Source of the DNA: Streptococcus ictaluri 707-05
Lineage (GTDB): Bacteria > Bacillota > Bacilli > Lactobacillales > Streptococcaceae
Direction of reading: 5' to 3'
Length of the DNA: 64,000 nucleotides
Assembly: GCF_000188015.2 (NCBI RefSeq)
Contig: NZ_AEUX02000006.1
Location: 62,001-126,000, forward strand
Positions 54,204 through 63,366 of this stretch are shown here, piece by piece. How positions within the stretch are numbered: the stretch's first letter is position 1; the number at the start of each line of letters is the position of its first letter. The notes beneath the pieces were generated by a model that did no database searches, had not been told where the DNA came from, and saw only the letters and a program-made list of their open reading frames with translations. The translations under genes and the position numbers were made by a program.

Positions 54204-55706
54204 ATGAATAAACGCGTAAAAATCGTTGCAACACTTGGTCCTGCGGTTGAAATCCGTGGTGGTAAAAAATACGGTGAGGACGGCTACTGGGCTGGACAAC
54301 TTGACGTTGAAGAATCAGCTAAAAAAATTGCTGAATTGATTGAAGCTGGCGCTAATGTCTTCCGTTTCAATTTTTCACACGGTGACCATAAAGAACAAGG
54401 TGACCGTATGGCTACTGTTCGCCGTGCAGAAGAAATTGCTCGTCAAAAAGTTGGCTTCCTATTGGATACAAAAGGTCCAGAAATGCGTACAGAACTTTTT
54501 GCTGATGCTGCTAAAGAGTATGCTTACCTTACGGGTGAAAAAATCCGTGTTGCTACTACTCAATGTATTCAATCAACTCGTGATGTTATTGCATTGAGCG
54601 TTGCAGGAAGTCTTGATATCTATGACAAAGTAGAAGTAGGTCATACTATCCTTATTGATGATGGTAAACTTGGTTTGAAAGTCATTGAAAAAGATATTTC
54701 AACTCGTGAATTTATTGTTGAAGTTGAAAATGATGGCATTATTGCTAAACAAAAAGGTGTTAACATTCCAAACACTAAGATTCCTTTCCCAGCACTTGCA
54801 GAACGTGACAATGCAGACATTCGTTTTGGACTTGAACAAGGACTTAACTTCATCGCGATTTCATTTGTTCGTACAGCAAAAGATGTTGAAGAAGTGCGCG
54901 ATATCTGTCGTGAAACTGGAAACGAGCATGTTCAATTATTTGCTAAAATTGAGAACCAACAAGGTATTGATAACCTTGATGAAATCATTGAAGCTTCGGA
55001 TGGTATCATGATTGCTCGTGGTGACATGGGTATTGAAGTACCATTTGAAATGGTTCCAGTTTTCCAAAAAATGATTATTACTAAAGTAAATGCAGCTGGT
55101 AAAGCAGTTATTACAGCAACAAACATGCTTGAAACAATGACTGAAAAACCACGTGCAACACGTTCAGAAGTATCTGACGTCTTCAACGCGGTTATCGATG
55201 GTACTGATGCAACAATGCTTTCAGGGGAATCAGCTAACGGTAAATACCCAGTTGAATCTGTTCGTACAATGGCTACAATTGACCGTAATGCACAAACACT
55301 TCTTAATGAATATAGTCGTTTAGATTCATCTGCTTTCCCACGTACTAATAAAACAGATGTTATCGCTTCAGCTGTTAAAGATGCTACTCATTCAATGGAT
55401 ATCAAGCTAGTTGTTACCATCACTGAAACAGGTAATACTGCTCGTGCTATCTCGAAATTCCGTCCAGATGCTGATATTCTTGCCGTTACATTTGATGAAA
55501 AAGTACAACGTTCATTGATGATTAACTGGGGAGTTATTCCACTTCTTGCAGAAAGACCAGCATCAACTGATGACATGTTTGAAGTAGCAGAGCGTGTTGC
55601 TCTTGAAAATGGTTTAGTACAATCAGGCGACAACATTGTTATTGTTGCTGGTGTACCTGTAGGTACAGGTGGTACTAACACTATGCGTGTACGTACTGTA
55701 AAATAA
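54204..55706 (+). CDS. pyk: Pyruvate kinase
   Basis: Converts phosphoenolpyruvate and ADP to pyruvate and ATP; allosterically controlled in streptococci. 500 aa. Motifs: KIVATLGPAVE, FRFNFSHGDHKEQ, LLDTKGPEMRTE, the catalytic region FAKIENQQGIDNLDEIIEAS, IARGDMGIEVPFE and SDVFNAVIDGTDATMLSGE. AAGGGAG upstream; in the pfkA transcript. Terminator follows. Confidence 0.97.
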   Translation: MNKRVKIVATLGPAVEIRGGKKYGEDGYWAGQLDVEESAKKIAELIEAGANVFRFNFSHGDHKEQGDRMATVRRAEEIARQKVGFLLDTKGPEMRTELFADAAKEYAYLTGEKIRVATTQCIQSTRDVIALSVAGSLDIYDKVEVGHTILIDDGKLGLKVIEKDISTREFIVEVENDGIIAKQKGVNIPNTKIPFPALAERDNADIRFGLEQGLNFIAISFVRTAKDVEEVRDICRETGNEHVQLFAKIENQQGIDNLDEIIEASDGIMIARGDMGIEVPFEMVPVFQKMIITKVNAAGKAVITATNMLETMTEKPRATRSEVSDVFNAVIDGTDATMLSGESANGKYPVESVRTMATIDRNAQTLLNEYSRLDSSAFPRTNKTDVIASAVKDATHSMDIKLVVTITETGNTARAISKFRPDADILAVTFDEKVQRSLMINWGVIPLLAERPASTDDMFEVAERVALENGLVQSGDNIVIVAGVPVGTGGTNTMRVRTVK

Positions 55707-55717
55707 TCCATCTCATA

Positions 55718-55750
55718 AACAACCTCATTGTATAATGAGGTTGTTTTTTT
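55718..55750 (+). terminator. Intrinsic terminator after pyk
   Basis: AACCTCAT-tgtata-ATGAGGTT followed by a T-rich tract. Confidence 0.88.
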
Positions 55751-55848
55751 CTTTAAAAGTGACTATTACTTATTTAGGCATTCCTAGCTTACTGACTTTT
55801 TTTATTCTTCATCTCATGTTATAATAAAGTAATAGACTAGGAGTTATT

Positions 55849-56406
55849 ATGGTAAAACGAGATTTTATAAGAAATATATTATTATTATTGATAGTCATTG
55901 TAGGTGCTATTTTATTACGAATTTTTGTCTTTTCGACCTTTCGAGTAATACCTGAGACAGCCAATTCTTACTTAAAAAGTGGTGACCTTATAACCATTAA
56001 AAAAAATATAGCGCCAAAATATAAGGATTTTGTTGTTTATAAAGTAGGTAAAAAAGAATATGTGAGTCGTGTCATTGCTCTTGAGGGTGATAGTGTGACT
56101 TATATGGACGATATCTTTTATTTGAATAATATGGTAGAGTCACAATCTTATCTTGAAGATATGAAAATGTCTTTTCTCAATAAAGCAGAGCCGGGATCGC
56201 TTTACACAGATGATTTTACTATCACAACAATCACATCTGGCAAATACGAAAGTGTCCCTAAAGGCAAGTACCTTCTCTTAAATGATAACCGAAGAAATCA
56301 AAAAGATAGTCGTCAATTTGGGCTAATTGATGCCTCACAAATAAAAGGCTTAGTGACTTTTAGGGTCTTACCTCTAAAAGAGTTTGGTTTTGTAGAAGTA
56401 GAGTAG
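55849..56406 (+). CDS. Signal peptidase I-like protein with altered catalytic dyad
   Basis: A 185-aa protein of the S26 signal peptidase family with one N-terminal membrane helix (about residues 8-28). Box E, LLLNDNRRNQKDSRQFGLID, is well preserved. In box B the usual E-S-M-x-P-T is E-T-A-N-S-Y (Thr37 at the Ser position, counted back from SGD46). In box D the Lys of K-R-V-I-x-x-x-G-D is Ser73 (VSRVIALEGD). Both catalytic residues are therefore replaced. It may be an inactive or chaperone-like homologue, as reported for SipA-type pilus-assembly proteins. Lies between pyk and glmS. Confidence 0.8.
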   Translation: MVKRDFIRNILLLLIVIVGAILLRIFVFSTFRVIPETANSYLKSGDLITIKKNIAPKYKDFVVYKVGKKEYVSRVIALEGDSVTYMDDIFYLNNMVESQSYLEDMKMSFLNKAEPGSLYTDDFTITTITSGKYESVPKGKYLLLNDNRRNQKDSRQFGLIDASQIKGLVTFRVLPLKEFGFVEVE

Positions 56407-56428
56407 TTTTCTGACTACTCTATTTTTT
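56401..56428 (+). terminator. Intrinsic terminator after signal peptidase-like gene
   Basis: GAGTAG-ttttctga-CTACTC followed by a T tract; it overlaps the stop codon. Confidence 0.8.
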
Positions 56429-56581
56429 TGCTAAAAAAGACTATACCAATTTAAATATTGACAAGAAAAAAATAAAAATATATACTGTAAACATAGTGTT
56501 TTTATAGGTATTTAGTTATCTATACCAATTTTAAATAATTATGAGAGAAAGTAGTAAGTTAACTTACTAGGGTATAAATAC

Positions 56582-58396
56582 ATGTGTGGAATCGTTGGAG
56601 TTGTTGGCAATCGAAATGCGACAGACATCTTGATGCAAGGGCTTGAAAAGCTTGAGTATCGTGGTTATGATTCAGCAGGAATCTTCGTTGCGAATGATAA
56701 GCAATCCAATTTAATAAAATCCGTTGGTCGTATTGCTGATTTACGTTCTAAAATTGGTATTGATGTTGCTGGAACAATGGGTATTGGACATACCAGATGG
56801 GCGACTCATGGTCAAGCAACTGAGCATAATGCACATCCTCATCACTCTCAAACAGGTCGTTTTGCATTAGTTCATAACGGTGTTATTGAAAATTATCTAC
56901 AAATCAAGGAAACTTATCTTTCTGATCATAACTTTAAAGGTCAAACAGATACAGAAATTGCCATTCATTTGATTGGTAAGTTTGTTGAAGAAGACAAATT
57001 GCCTGTTTTAGAAGCCTTTAAAAAAGCCTTGTCACTGATTGAAGGTTCCTATGCTTTTGCCTTGGTAGATAGCGAGGACACAGAAACAATCTACGTTGCC
57101 AAAAACAAATCTCCTTTATTGATTGGTTTGGGTCAAGGCTACAACATGGTTTGTTCAGATGCGATGGCGATGATTAGAGAAACAAGTGAGTTCATGGAGA
57201 TTCATGATAAAGAATTGGTTGTTTTGACTAAAGATTCAGTAACGATTACAGATTATGATGGCAATCAGGTTGAACGTGATTCTTATACTGCTGAGCTTGA
57301 TTTATCAGATATTGGCAAGGGAACTTATCCATACTACATGCTTAAAGAAATTGATGAGCAACCAAGTGTTATGCGCAAACTCATTTCTAAATATGCTGAT
57401 GAAGATGGTAACATGGTCATTGATCCTGCTATTATTGCTTCTATTCAGGAGGCTGACCGCATTTATATTTTAGCTGCAGGAACATCATATCATGCTGGTT
57501 TTGCTTCAAAATCTATGCTTGAGAAATTGACCGATACACCAGTGGAATTAGGTGTCTCTTCAGAATGGGGTTATCATATGCCCTTATTGAGTAAGAAGCC
57601 TCTTTTCATTCTGTTAAGTCAGTCGGGTGAAACAGCCGATAGCCGACAAGTCTTGGTGAAAGCTAATCAAATGGGTATTCCTAGCTTAACCATCACAAAC
57701 GTTCCTGGTTCTACCTTATCACGTGAAGCTAGCTATACCTTGCTTTTACATGCAGGACCTGAGATTGCGGTAGCTTCAACCAAAGCTTGCACAGCGCAAG
57801 TAGCGACTTTAGCCTTCTTAGCCAAGGCTGTTGGAGAAGCCAATGGCAAACAAGAAGCGATTGATTTTGATTTAGTCCATGAGTTGTCAATTGTGGCTCA
57901 ATCTATTGAGGCAACCTTGTCTGAAAAAGACCTCATTGCTGAAAAAGTACAAGATCTTCTAGCAAAGACACGAAATGCTTTTTATATCGGTCGTGGTAAT
58001 GATTACTATGTTGCTATGGAAGCTTCTCTAAAATTAAAAGAAATTTCTTATATTCAATGTGAAGGTTTTGCAGCAGGTGAATTGAAGCATGGAACTATTT
58101 CACTTATTGAAGATGGGACTCCTGTTATTGGGTTAATTTCCTCAAACGAGGTTGTAGCTTCTCATACACGTGGAAATATTCAAGAAGTAGCTGCGCGAGG
58201 AGCTAAAGTTCTTACGATAGTTGAGGAAGGTTTAGAACGTAAAGGAGACGATATTATCGTTAATAAGGTTCATCCATTCTTAGCGACGATTGGTATGGTC
58301 ATCCCAACACAGTTGATTGCCTACTACGCTTCTTTACAACGTGGACTTGATGTTGACAAACCTCGTAATTTGGCAAAAGCAGTAACCGTTGAGTAA
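56582..58396 (+). CDS. glmS: Glucosamine-6-phosphate synthase (isomerizing)
   Basis: Makes glucosamine-6-phosphate from fructose-6-phosphate and glutamine, the entry to peptidoglycan and amino-sugar synthesis. 604 aa. The N-terminal glutaminase has the nucleophile Cys in MCGIVGVVGNR and the HTRWATHG loop. Two SIS isomerase domains carry AAGTSYHAGF, SQSGETADSRQ and the C-terminal PRNLAKAVTVE. The upstream 175 bp is AT-rich and I find no glmS ribozyme core. The ribosome-binding site is weak (AGGGTATAAATAC). Confidence 0.97.
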   Translation: MCGIVGVVGNRNATDILMQGLEKLEYRGYDSAGIFVANDKQSNLIKSVGRIADLRSKIGIDVAGTMGIGHTRWATHGQATEHNAHPHHSQTGRFALVHNGVIENYLQIKETYLSDHNFKGQTDTEIAIHLIGKFVEEDKLPVLEAFKKALSLIEGSYAFALVDSEDTETIYVAKNKSPLLIGLGQGYNMVCSDAMAMIRETSEFMEIHDKELVVLTKDSVTITDYDGNQVERDSYTAELDLSDIGKGTYPYYMLKEIDEQPSVMRKLISKYADEDGNMVIDPAIIASIQEADRIYILAAGTSYHAGFASKSMLEKLTDTPVELGVSSEWGYHMPLLSKKPLFILLSQSGETADSRQVLVKANQMGIPSLTITNVPGSTLSREASYTLLLHAGPEIAVASTKACTAQVATLAFLAKAVGEANGKQEAIDFDLVHELSIVAQSIEATLSEKDLIAEKVQDLLAKTRNAFYIGRGNDYYVAMEASLKLKEISYIQCEGFAAGELKHGTISLIEDGTPVIGLISSNEVVASHTRGNIQEVAARGAKVLTIVEEGLERKGDDIIVNKVHPFLATIGMVIPTQLIAYYASLQRGLDVDKPRNLAKAVTVE

Positions 58397-58403
58397 ATTT
58401 TTT

Positions 58404-58433
58404 AAAAGGTATCTGAACAGAGATACCTTTTTT
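58404..58433 (+). terminator. Intrinsic terminator after glmS
   Basis: GGTATCT-gaacag-AGATACC followed by TTTTTT. Confidence 0.88.
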
Positions 58434-58525
58434 AGATGCTTTAATTCATTTTGGTAACGTATTCATCTTGTCAAATCAGCTTTTCTACAGTAAAATATTA
58501 ACATTAAGTTATTTAGGAGATCAAG

Positions 58526-58861
58526 ATGTCATTACCAAATTGTTTGCAATGTAATTCAGAGTACGTGTATGAGGATGGTTTATTACTAATTTGCCCTATG
58601 TGTGCTTTTGAATGGACACCAGGAGAAGAAGCAGCTGAAGAAGAAGGTTTAGTTGTTTTAGATAGTAATGGTGTTAAGCTTGCTGATGGGGATACTATTA
58701 CTGTAATCAAAGATCTTAAAGTTAAAGGTGCTCCAAAAGACCTTAAACAAGGAACTCGTGTAAAAACCATCCGATTAGTTGAAGGTGACCACAATATTGA
58801 TTGTAAAATCGACGGCTTCGGAGCTATGAAGTTAAAATCAGAATTTGTTAAGAAAATTTGA
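58526..58861 (+). CDS. PhnA/YjdM-family zinc-ribbon protein
   Basis: A 111-aa soluble protein. The N-terminal zinc ribbon has paired cysteines in [20 protein letters not shown] then PMCAFEW. The C-terminal SH3-like YjdM domain reads [20 protein letters not shown] and [20 protein letters not shown]. The family is named PhnA, but no phosphonate genes are nearby and the role is unknown. TTAGGAGATC precedes the ATG; a terminator (GCAACCAG-tctt-CTGGTTGT, 58870-58889) follows. Confidence 0.88.
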   Translation: MSLPNCLQCNSEYVYEDGLLLICPMCAFEWTPGEEAAEEEGLVVLDSNGVKLADGDTITVIKDLKVKGAPKDLKQGTRVKTIRLVEGDHNIDCKIDGFGAMKLKSEFVKKI

Positions 58862-58925
58862 TAATAATACGCAACCAGTCTTCTGGTTGTATTTTTATAA
58901 AAAAATTCCCAAAATAGTGCATTTT

Positions 58926-58934
58926 TGGTATAAT
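58926..58934 (+). promoter_or_regulatory. Extended -10 promoter of amino-acid ABC operon
   Basis: TGGTATAAT lies 30 bp before the permease ATG. Confidence 0.55.
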
Positions 58935-58963
58935 AGAGAAACTATTGTTTGCTAGGAGATGAC

Positions 58964-59605
58964 ATGACTTATATATTGCAAGTTTTACCCAGTTTAATAG
59001 AAGGGGCCTTTGTTACCTTACAAGTCTTTTTCATTGTAATCTTATTATCTATTCCTTTAGGAGCTTTTTTTGCTTTTCTAATGAAAGTTAATTTTAAACC
59101 TCTTCAGTGGTTATTAACTCTATATGTTTGGATAATGAGAGGGACTCCCTTACTCTTACAACTGATTTTTGTTTATTATGTTTTGCCAAGTGTAGGAATT
59201 ACATTTGACCGCTTACCAGCAGCTATTCTTGCTTTCACTTTAAATTACGCTGCCTATTTTGCTGAGATTTTCCGTGGTGGTATTGAAGCCATTCCGATGG
59301 GGCAATATGAGGCTGCTAAAGTCTTGAAATTAAATCATTTTCAGACCGTACGCTATGTGATATTTCCTCAGGTCTTCAAAATTGTTTTACCAAGTGTTTT
59401 TAATGAAGTCATTAATTTGGTCAAAGACTCTTCTTTAGTCTATGTTTTAGGGGTAGGAGACTTATTATTGGCTAGTAAGACAGCGGCTAATAGAGATGCC
59501 ACTTTAGCACCTATGTTTATTGCTGGTTTGATTTACTTACTTTTAATCGGTCTAGTCACACTGTTATCCAAACGTGTTGAAAAAAGATTTAACTACTATA
59601 AATAG
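58964..59605 (+). CDS. Amino-acid ABC transporter permease
   Basis: A 213-aa HisM/GlnP-type permease with about five helices. Signatures: MRGTPLLLQLIFVYYVLP, AEIFRGGIEAIPMGQYEAAK and NEVINLVKDSSLVYVLGVGD. The ATG at 58964 follows CTAGGAGATG; an upstream in-frame TTG at 58949 would overlap that site and is rejected. First gene of a complete permease-ATPase-binding protein operon. Confidence 0.92.
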   Translation: MTYILQVLPSLIEGAFVTLQVFFIVILLSIPLGAFFAFLMKVNFKPLQWLLTLYVWIMRGTPLLLQLIFVYYVLPSVGITFDRLPAAILAFTLNYAAYFAEIFRGGIEAIPMGQYEAAKVLKLNHFQTVRYVIFPQVFKIVLPSVFNEVINLVKDSSLVYVLGVGDLLLASKTAANRDATLAPMFIAGLIYLLLIGLVTLLSKRVEKRFNYYK

Positions 59606-59613
59606 GAGGCCAT

Positions 59614-60243
59614 ATGTTAGAACTAAAGAATATTTCCAAACAATTTGGTCAAAAACAAATCTTTGATCACTTTAATTTGACACTTGAAGATGGTGAAATT
59701 TTATCATTGGTAGGGCCTTCTGGGGGCGGTAAGACCACTCTTTTAAGGATGCTTGCGGGCTTAGAATCTATTGATTCGGGTGAAATTATTTATAATGGTG
59801 AAACTGTTGCTATTGACCATCTTGAAAACCGAAACTTATTAGGTTTTGTTTTTCAAGATTTTCAGTTATTTCCACATTTGACAGTGCTTGAAAACTTAAC
59901 CTTATCTCCTCTTGTAACAATGGGTGCTTCTAAAGAGTCTTCTATTAAGAAAGCCATGGATCTCTTGGAGCGCTTGGGGTTAAAAGAACATGCTTACGTT
60001 TATCCTTTTTCTTTATCAGGTGGTCAAAAGCAACGTGTAGCCTTAGCAAGAGCCATGATGATTGATCCTCAAATCATCGGATATGATGAACCAACAAGTG
60101 CTTTAGATCCAAAATTAAGACAAGAAGTTGAGAAATTGATTTTACAAAATCGTGAAATTGGAATGACCCAGATTGTGGTCACCCATGATTTAACGTTTGC
60201 TGAATCCATTTCTGATCGCATTATTAAAGTAAATCCAAAGTAG
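59614..60243 (+). CDS. Amino-acid ABC transporter ATP-binding protein
   Basis: A 209-aa ATPase of the GlnQ/polar amino acid class. Walker A LVGPSGGGKTTLLRM, Q-loop VFQDFQLFPHLTV, signature LSGGQKQRVALARAM, Walker B IIGYDEPTSALDP and H-loop VVTHD are complete. It follows the permease by 8 bp with a TAGGAGGC site. Slightly shorter than GlnQ because the C-terminal end is truncated, which is not unusual. Confidence 0.93.
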   Translation: MLELKNISKQFGQKQIFDHFNLTLEDGEILSLVGPSGGGKTTLLRMLAGLESIDSGEIIYNGETVAIDHLENRNLLGFVFQDFQLFPHLTVLENLTLSPLVTMGASKESSIKKAMDLLERLGLKEHAYVYPFSLSGGQKQRVALARAMMIDPQIIGYDEPTSALDPKLRQEVEKLILQNREIGMTQIVVTHDLTFAESISDRIIKVNPK

Positions 60244-60256
60244 AAAGTAGGCAAAG

Positions 60257-61093
60257 ATGTCAGCTAAAAAAATAGTATGTAGTATCTTCCTCTTAAGTTT
60301 TTCTTTCATTATGGTTGCTTGTGGTCATAAACAAAGTAGTAAAAGTGGTGATGCTTGGAAAACCTATGAAAAAGAAAAAACCATTACCTTAGGGTTTGAT
60401 AATACCTTTGTTCCCATGGGATATAAAAATGAATCTGGTGAACATACGGGCTTTGATATTGATTTGGCTAAGGCAGTTTTTGACCAGTACCATATTAAGG
60501 TAAAATTACAACCTATCAATTGGGATCTTAAAGAAACAGAACTAAAAAATGGAAAAATTGATCTCATTTGGAATGGGTATTCGCAAACAAAAGAACGTCA
60601 AGAAAAAGTTGCTTTTTCAAAACCTTACATGACTAATACTCAGGTGCTAGTAACTAAAAAAAGCTCAGGAATTGCTTCCTTTGCTGATATGAAAAATAAG
60701 GTTCTTGGTGCGCAATCGGGTTCATCTGGTTATGACGCTTTTATGCGCAATCCTAGTCTTCTTAAAGACCAAGTGAAAGGTCAGGATGCTACACAATACG
60801 AAACCTTTACACAGGCTTTTATCGATCTTAAAAGTAACCGTATTGATGCTCTTTTGATTGATAAAGTTTATGCTAATTATTACTTAAAACAAGAAAAAGA
60901 ATTAGATCATTACCGTGTCACCGATAGTGAATTCAAAACTGAAAATTTTGCAGTCGGAGTTCGTAAAGAAGATAAGACTTTGGTTAAAAAGATTAATCGA
61001 GCCTTCCAAAAGTTATATGATGACGGGCAATTCCAAGCTATTTCAGACAAATGGTTTGGAGAAGATGTGGCTACGGAAGATATCAAAAAATAA
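60257..61093 (+). CDS. Amino-acid ABC transporter solute-binding lipoprotein
   Basis: A 278-aa family 3 binding protein with lipobox MVAC (Cys22). Domain marks: ITLGFDNTFVPMGYKNESGE, HTGFDIDLAKAVFDQYHIK, QSGSSGYDAF and LIDKVYANYYL. It ends the operon with the permease and ATPase. An IS982-family element has inserted at the stop codon, separating the gene from its terminator at 62094-62133. Ligand unknown. Confidence 0.92.
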   Translation: MSAKKIVCSIFLLSFSFIMVACGHKQSSKSGDAWKTYEKEKTITLGFDNTFVPMGYKNESGEHTGFDIDLAKAVFDQYHIKVKLQPINWDLKETELKNGKIDLIWNGYSQTKERQEKVAFSKPYMTNTQVLVTKKSSGIASFADMKNKVLGAQSGSSGYDAFMRNPSLLKDQVKGQDATQYETFTQAFIDLKSNRIDALLIDKVYANYYLKQEKELDHYRVTDSEFKTENFAVGVRKEDKTLVKKINRAFQKLYDDGQFQAISDKWFGEDVATEDIKK

Positions 61094-61099
61094 AAGTAT

Positions 61100-62062
61100 A
61101 CCCGTGGTGCTAGTTAATCTCAAAATACAATAAAAAGCCCAAAAGGACTATACTGTAAGTGCCTACACAAACAGGAGGTTAGTCCAAATGAGCCACTTAC
61201 AGTATACAGCTAAATCCCATCACTTACAATGGAATATGCGTCAATTATCAAAAATTTGTTCTCAGTTTTATCAGGATTATTGTCCGGAAGACTTCAAACA
61301 CCGTCGTAACGTCTGTCTGTCCAAAGTTTCAGACCAATCTCTTCTAGTTTTACTGCTATTACAAGCTGAACTAGGTATTAAATCACAACGTCACTTTTAT
61401 AGGATTTGTCAGCTATTTCCCTGCGGTACATTACTAGAAAGAAGTCGCTTTAATAGGCGTGCAAGACAGTTGATTTGGCTGGTTCAAGTGATTCGTCAGG
61501 CAATGAACACTCAAATTTCTCCCAATACCATTGTTATTATAGACAGCTTTCCTTTGCCACTTTGTCAATCTATTCGTAACCACAGGTTCAGACTTTTCAA
61601 TGGGATAGCTAATATTGGTTACACCGCCTCTAAACATATGTGGTTTTACGGTTTTAAGGTTCACATGCTAGTGACCTTATCAGGCTACATTCTGAATTAT
61701 GTTGTCAGCCCAGCCTCTGTTCATGATATTAAGGCAGTTTACGAGTTGCTAGAAAGGTGTGAACAATCCGTCATTTTAGCAGACTTAGGTTACCTTAACC
61801 GTGAGCTGAAAGATGAGTTGAAGCAAAATGGCTATCACCTCTGGACTCCCTTGCGTCAAAATATGGAAGGGGCGTAAACAGCATAATCATTGGAAACTAA
61901 TGGCTATGAGACGAACCATTGAGACTAGATTTTCAGAACTTTGTTCCCTTTTTGATATGGAACGAACACTGGCTAGGGGCATGACAGGGCTGCAATTGAG
62001 GATTGAACAAATCATACTAGCTTACAATTTGAGATATTTTGAAATTAACTAGCACCATGGGT
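61100..62062 (+). mobile_element. IS982-family insertion sequence, inactive
   Basis: A 963-bp element with terminal inverted repeats ACCCGTGGTGCTAGTTAATC and, reverse-complemented from the right end, ACCCATGGTGCTAGTTAATT. The ACCC ends are typical of IS982. An exact 8-bp target duplication, AAAAGTAT, lies at 61092-61099 and 62063-62070. The left copy of the duplication overlaps the TAA stop of the upstream binding-protein gene. Confidence 0.9.
61188..62052 (+). pseudogene. IS982-family transposase, frameshifted
   Basis: The first frame (229 codons, 61188-61877) carries the N-terminal part and two of the catalytic acids, in VIIDSFPLPLCQ and VILADLGYLNREL. It ends at LRQNMEGA. A second frame overlapping its end supplies KQHNHWKLMAMRRTIETRFS, with the catalytic Glu, to the C-terminus at 62052. 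A one-base change near 61875 separates them, so the intact DDE triad is not made from one frame. AGGAGG precedes the start. Confidence 0.88.
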
Positions 62063-62093
62063 AAAAGTATACTGTTCTTATCAGAAGATATTA

Positions 62094-62133
62094 AAAACCT
62101 TAAAACTGTTTTAGTCGTTTTAAGGTTTTTTGA
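62094..62133 (+). terminator. Displaced terminator of the amino-acid ABC operon
   Basis: AAAACCTTAAAAC-tgttttagtc-GTTTTAAGGTTTTTT. By position it belonged to the binding-protein gene before the IS982 element inserted. Confidence 0.75.
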
Positions 62134-62203
62134 TTTAACAAATTATATCTGACGTTTGATATGGTAATGAGGTTTTAAGCTCATTTTGTGAGATTTTCTG
62201 GTT

Positions 62204-63366
62204 CGCAAGTTGTCAAGTCAAGTGCAACCAGTTCATAGATAACTAGAGTTCCAGATGTTAAGCTGTTCGGGATAGCTCAAACAGGAATTTTGAGGATTGA
62301 TATTGAAGAAGTCGTCTTGGGCGCTCATTGATGGCAGTAATATAATTGTCAAGTTCTTCAGAGGTTAGTGGATTAAGTGAGACTCCTTTAGGGACATATT
62401 CTCTGAGGAGGCCATTGAAGTTCTCGTTTTTTCCTCTCTCATGTGAAGAATAGGGATGTGCAAAATAACTTCAACAGCTTCTAAGTTTGAGAGTAAACTA
62501 AACTCAGAACCATTATCCGCTGTGATGGATGCAATAGGATACTGACTGATGAGATGCATGACAGCTCGGTTAATGGTTTGGGACTGCTTGTCTTCTAGCT
62601 TAACTCCTAGTGCATAGCGTGTCTGGCGCTCTACCAAAGTCAACATAACAGCTTCACCTTTGGTTTTCTTGCCGAGAACCAAATCAATCTCCCAATGCCC
62701 AAATTCAGAACGATCATTAATATATTCTGGACGTTCTTCGATAGATTTACCTAAAGTCTTCTTATTCGTCTTCATGACTTTCTTAGAACGTTTTCTGATA
62801 CTAACCATCTTAGGCAAATCGATTGGTTTAATAGCTAATACCCCCTCTTTGATATAACGATAAATCGTTTTGGTAGAGGGGACGACTTCTTCAGGATGGT
62901 TCACTTTGTAAGTCTGAACAAAACTATCCACACTATGGAGACGAATGTTAGCCGTCAAGGCAGATTCTAATTGTTCAATGAACCTAGCGGAGCAGTCATT
63001 CAACTTGAGATAAGAACTCTTTTGACGATTGGTTTCATAGACACGTTGCCCACTATCAGCGAAATAGGCGTTGAAGAAGGTTTGTTTTCCATTCTTATCC
63101 TTTACCTGTTCTACTGAACCACGTTTTATTTCTCGGCAGATTGTAGAACGGTGACGACCCAAGAGTCGAGCAATCTCAGCGGGTTTCTTTCCCATTTTAA
63201 GATAAGCAGCAATTTCACCCCGTTCTGTGGCTGAAAGATGAGAATAGGATGATTTTCTGGTAGAATTAATGTTGGACATGTTCATCTGCTTTCCATACTG
63301 AATTGGGGAATTCTAGTATATCAGACGAACATGTCTTTTTTGTTGCACTTCATTTTACAACGCGGG
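62204..63366 (-). mobile_element. IS30-family insertion sequence (IS1239-like), copy 2
   Basis: An element of 1163 bp, nearly identical to 7120-8283 but in the opposite orientation. It is flanked by a 14-bp direct repeat with one mismatch: GAGATTTTCTGGTT (62190-62203) and GAGATTTTCTAGTT (63367-63380). It lies inside the 3' end of the CDF exporter gene. Confidence 0.9.
62258..63285 (-). pseudogene. IS30-family transposase, frameshifted
   Basis: The frame matches copy 1 for about 272 residues, then after NLEAVEV it reads ILHIPILHMREEK and stops at 62365. In copy 1 this point reads GAAGTTTACTTTGCAC; here it is GAAGTTATTTTGCAC, one base shorter. The catalytic Glu lies beyond the shift, so this copy cannot encode active transposase. 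Another difference is Met for Thr in NRAVMHLIS. Confidence 0.92.

Noticed and set aside
56429..56581. glmS ribozyme
   Set aside because: The gap is only about 150 bp, AT-rich and without the pseudoknotted core. Streptococci are not known to use this ribozyme.
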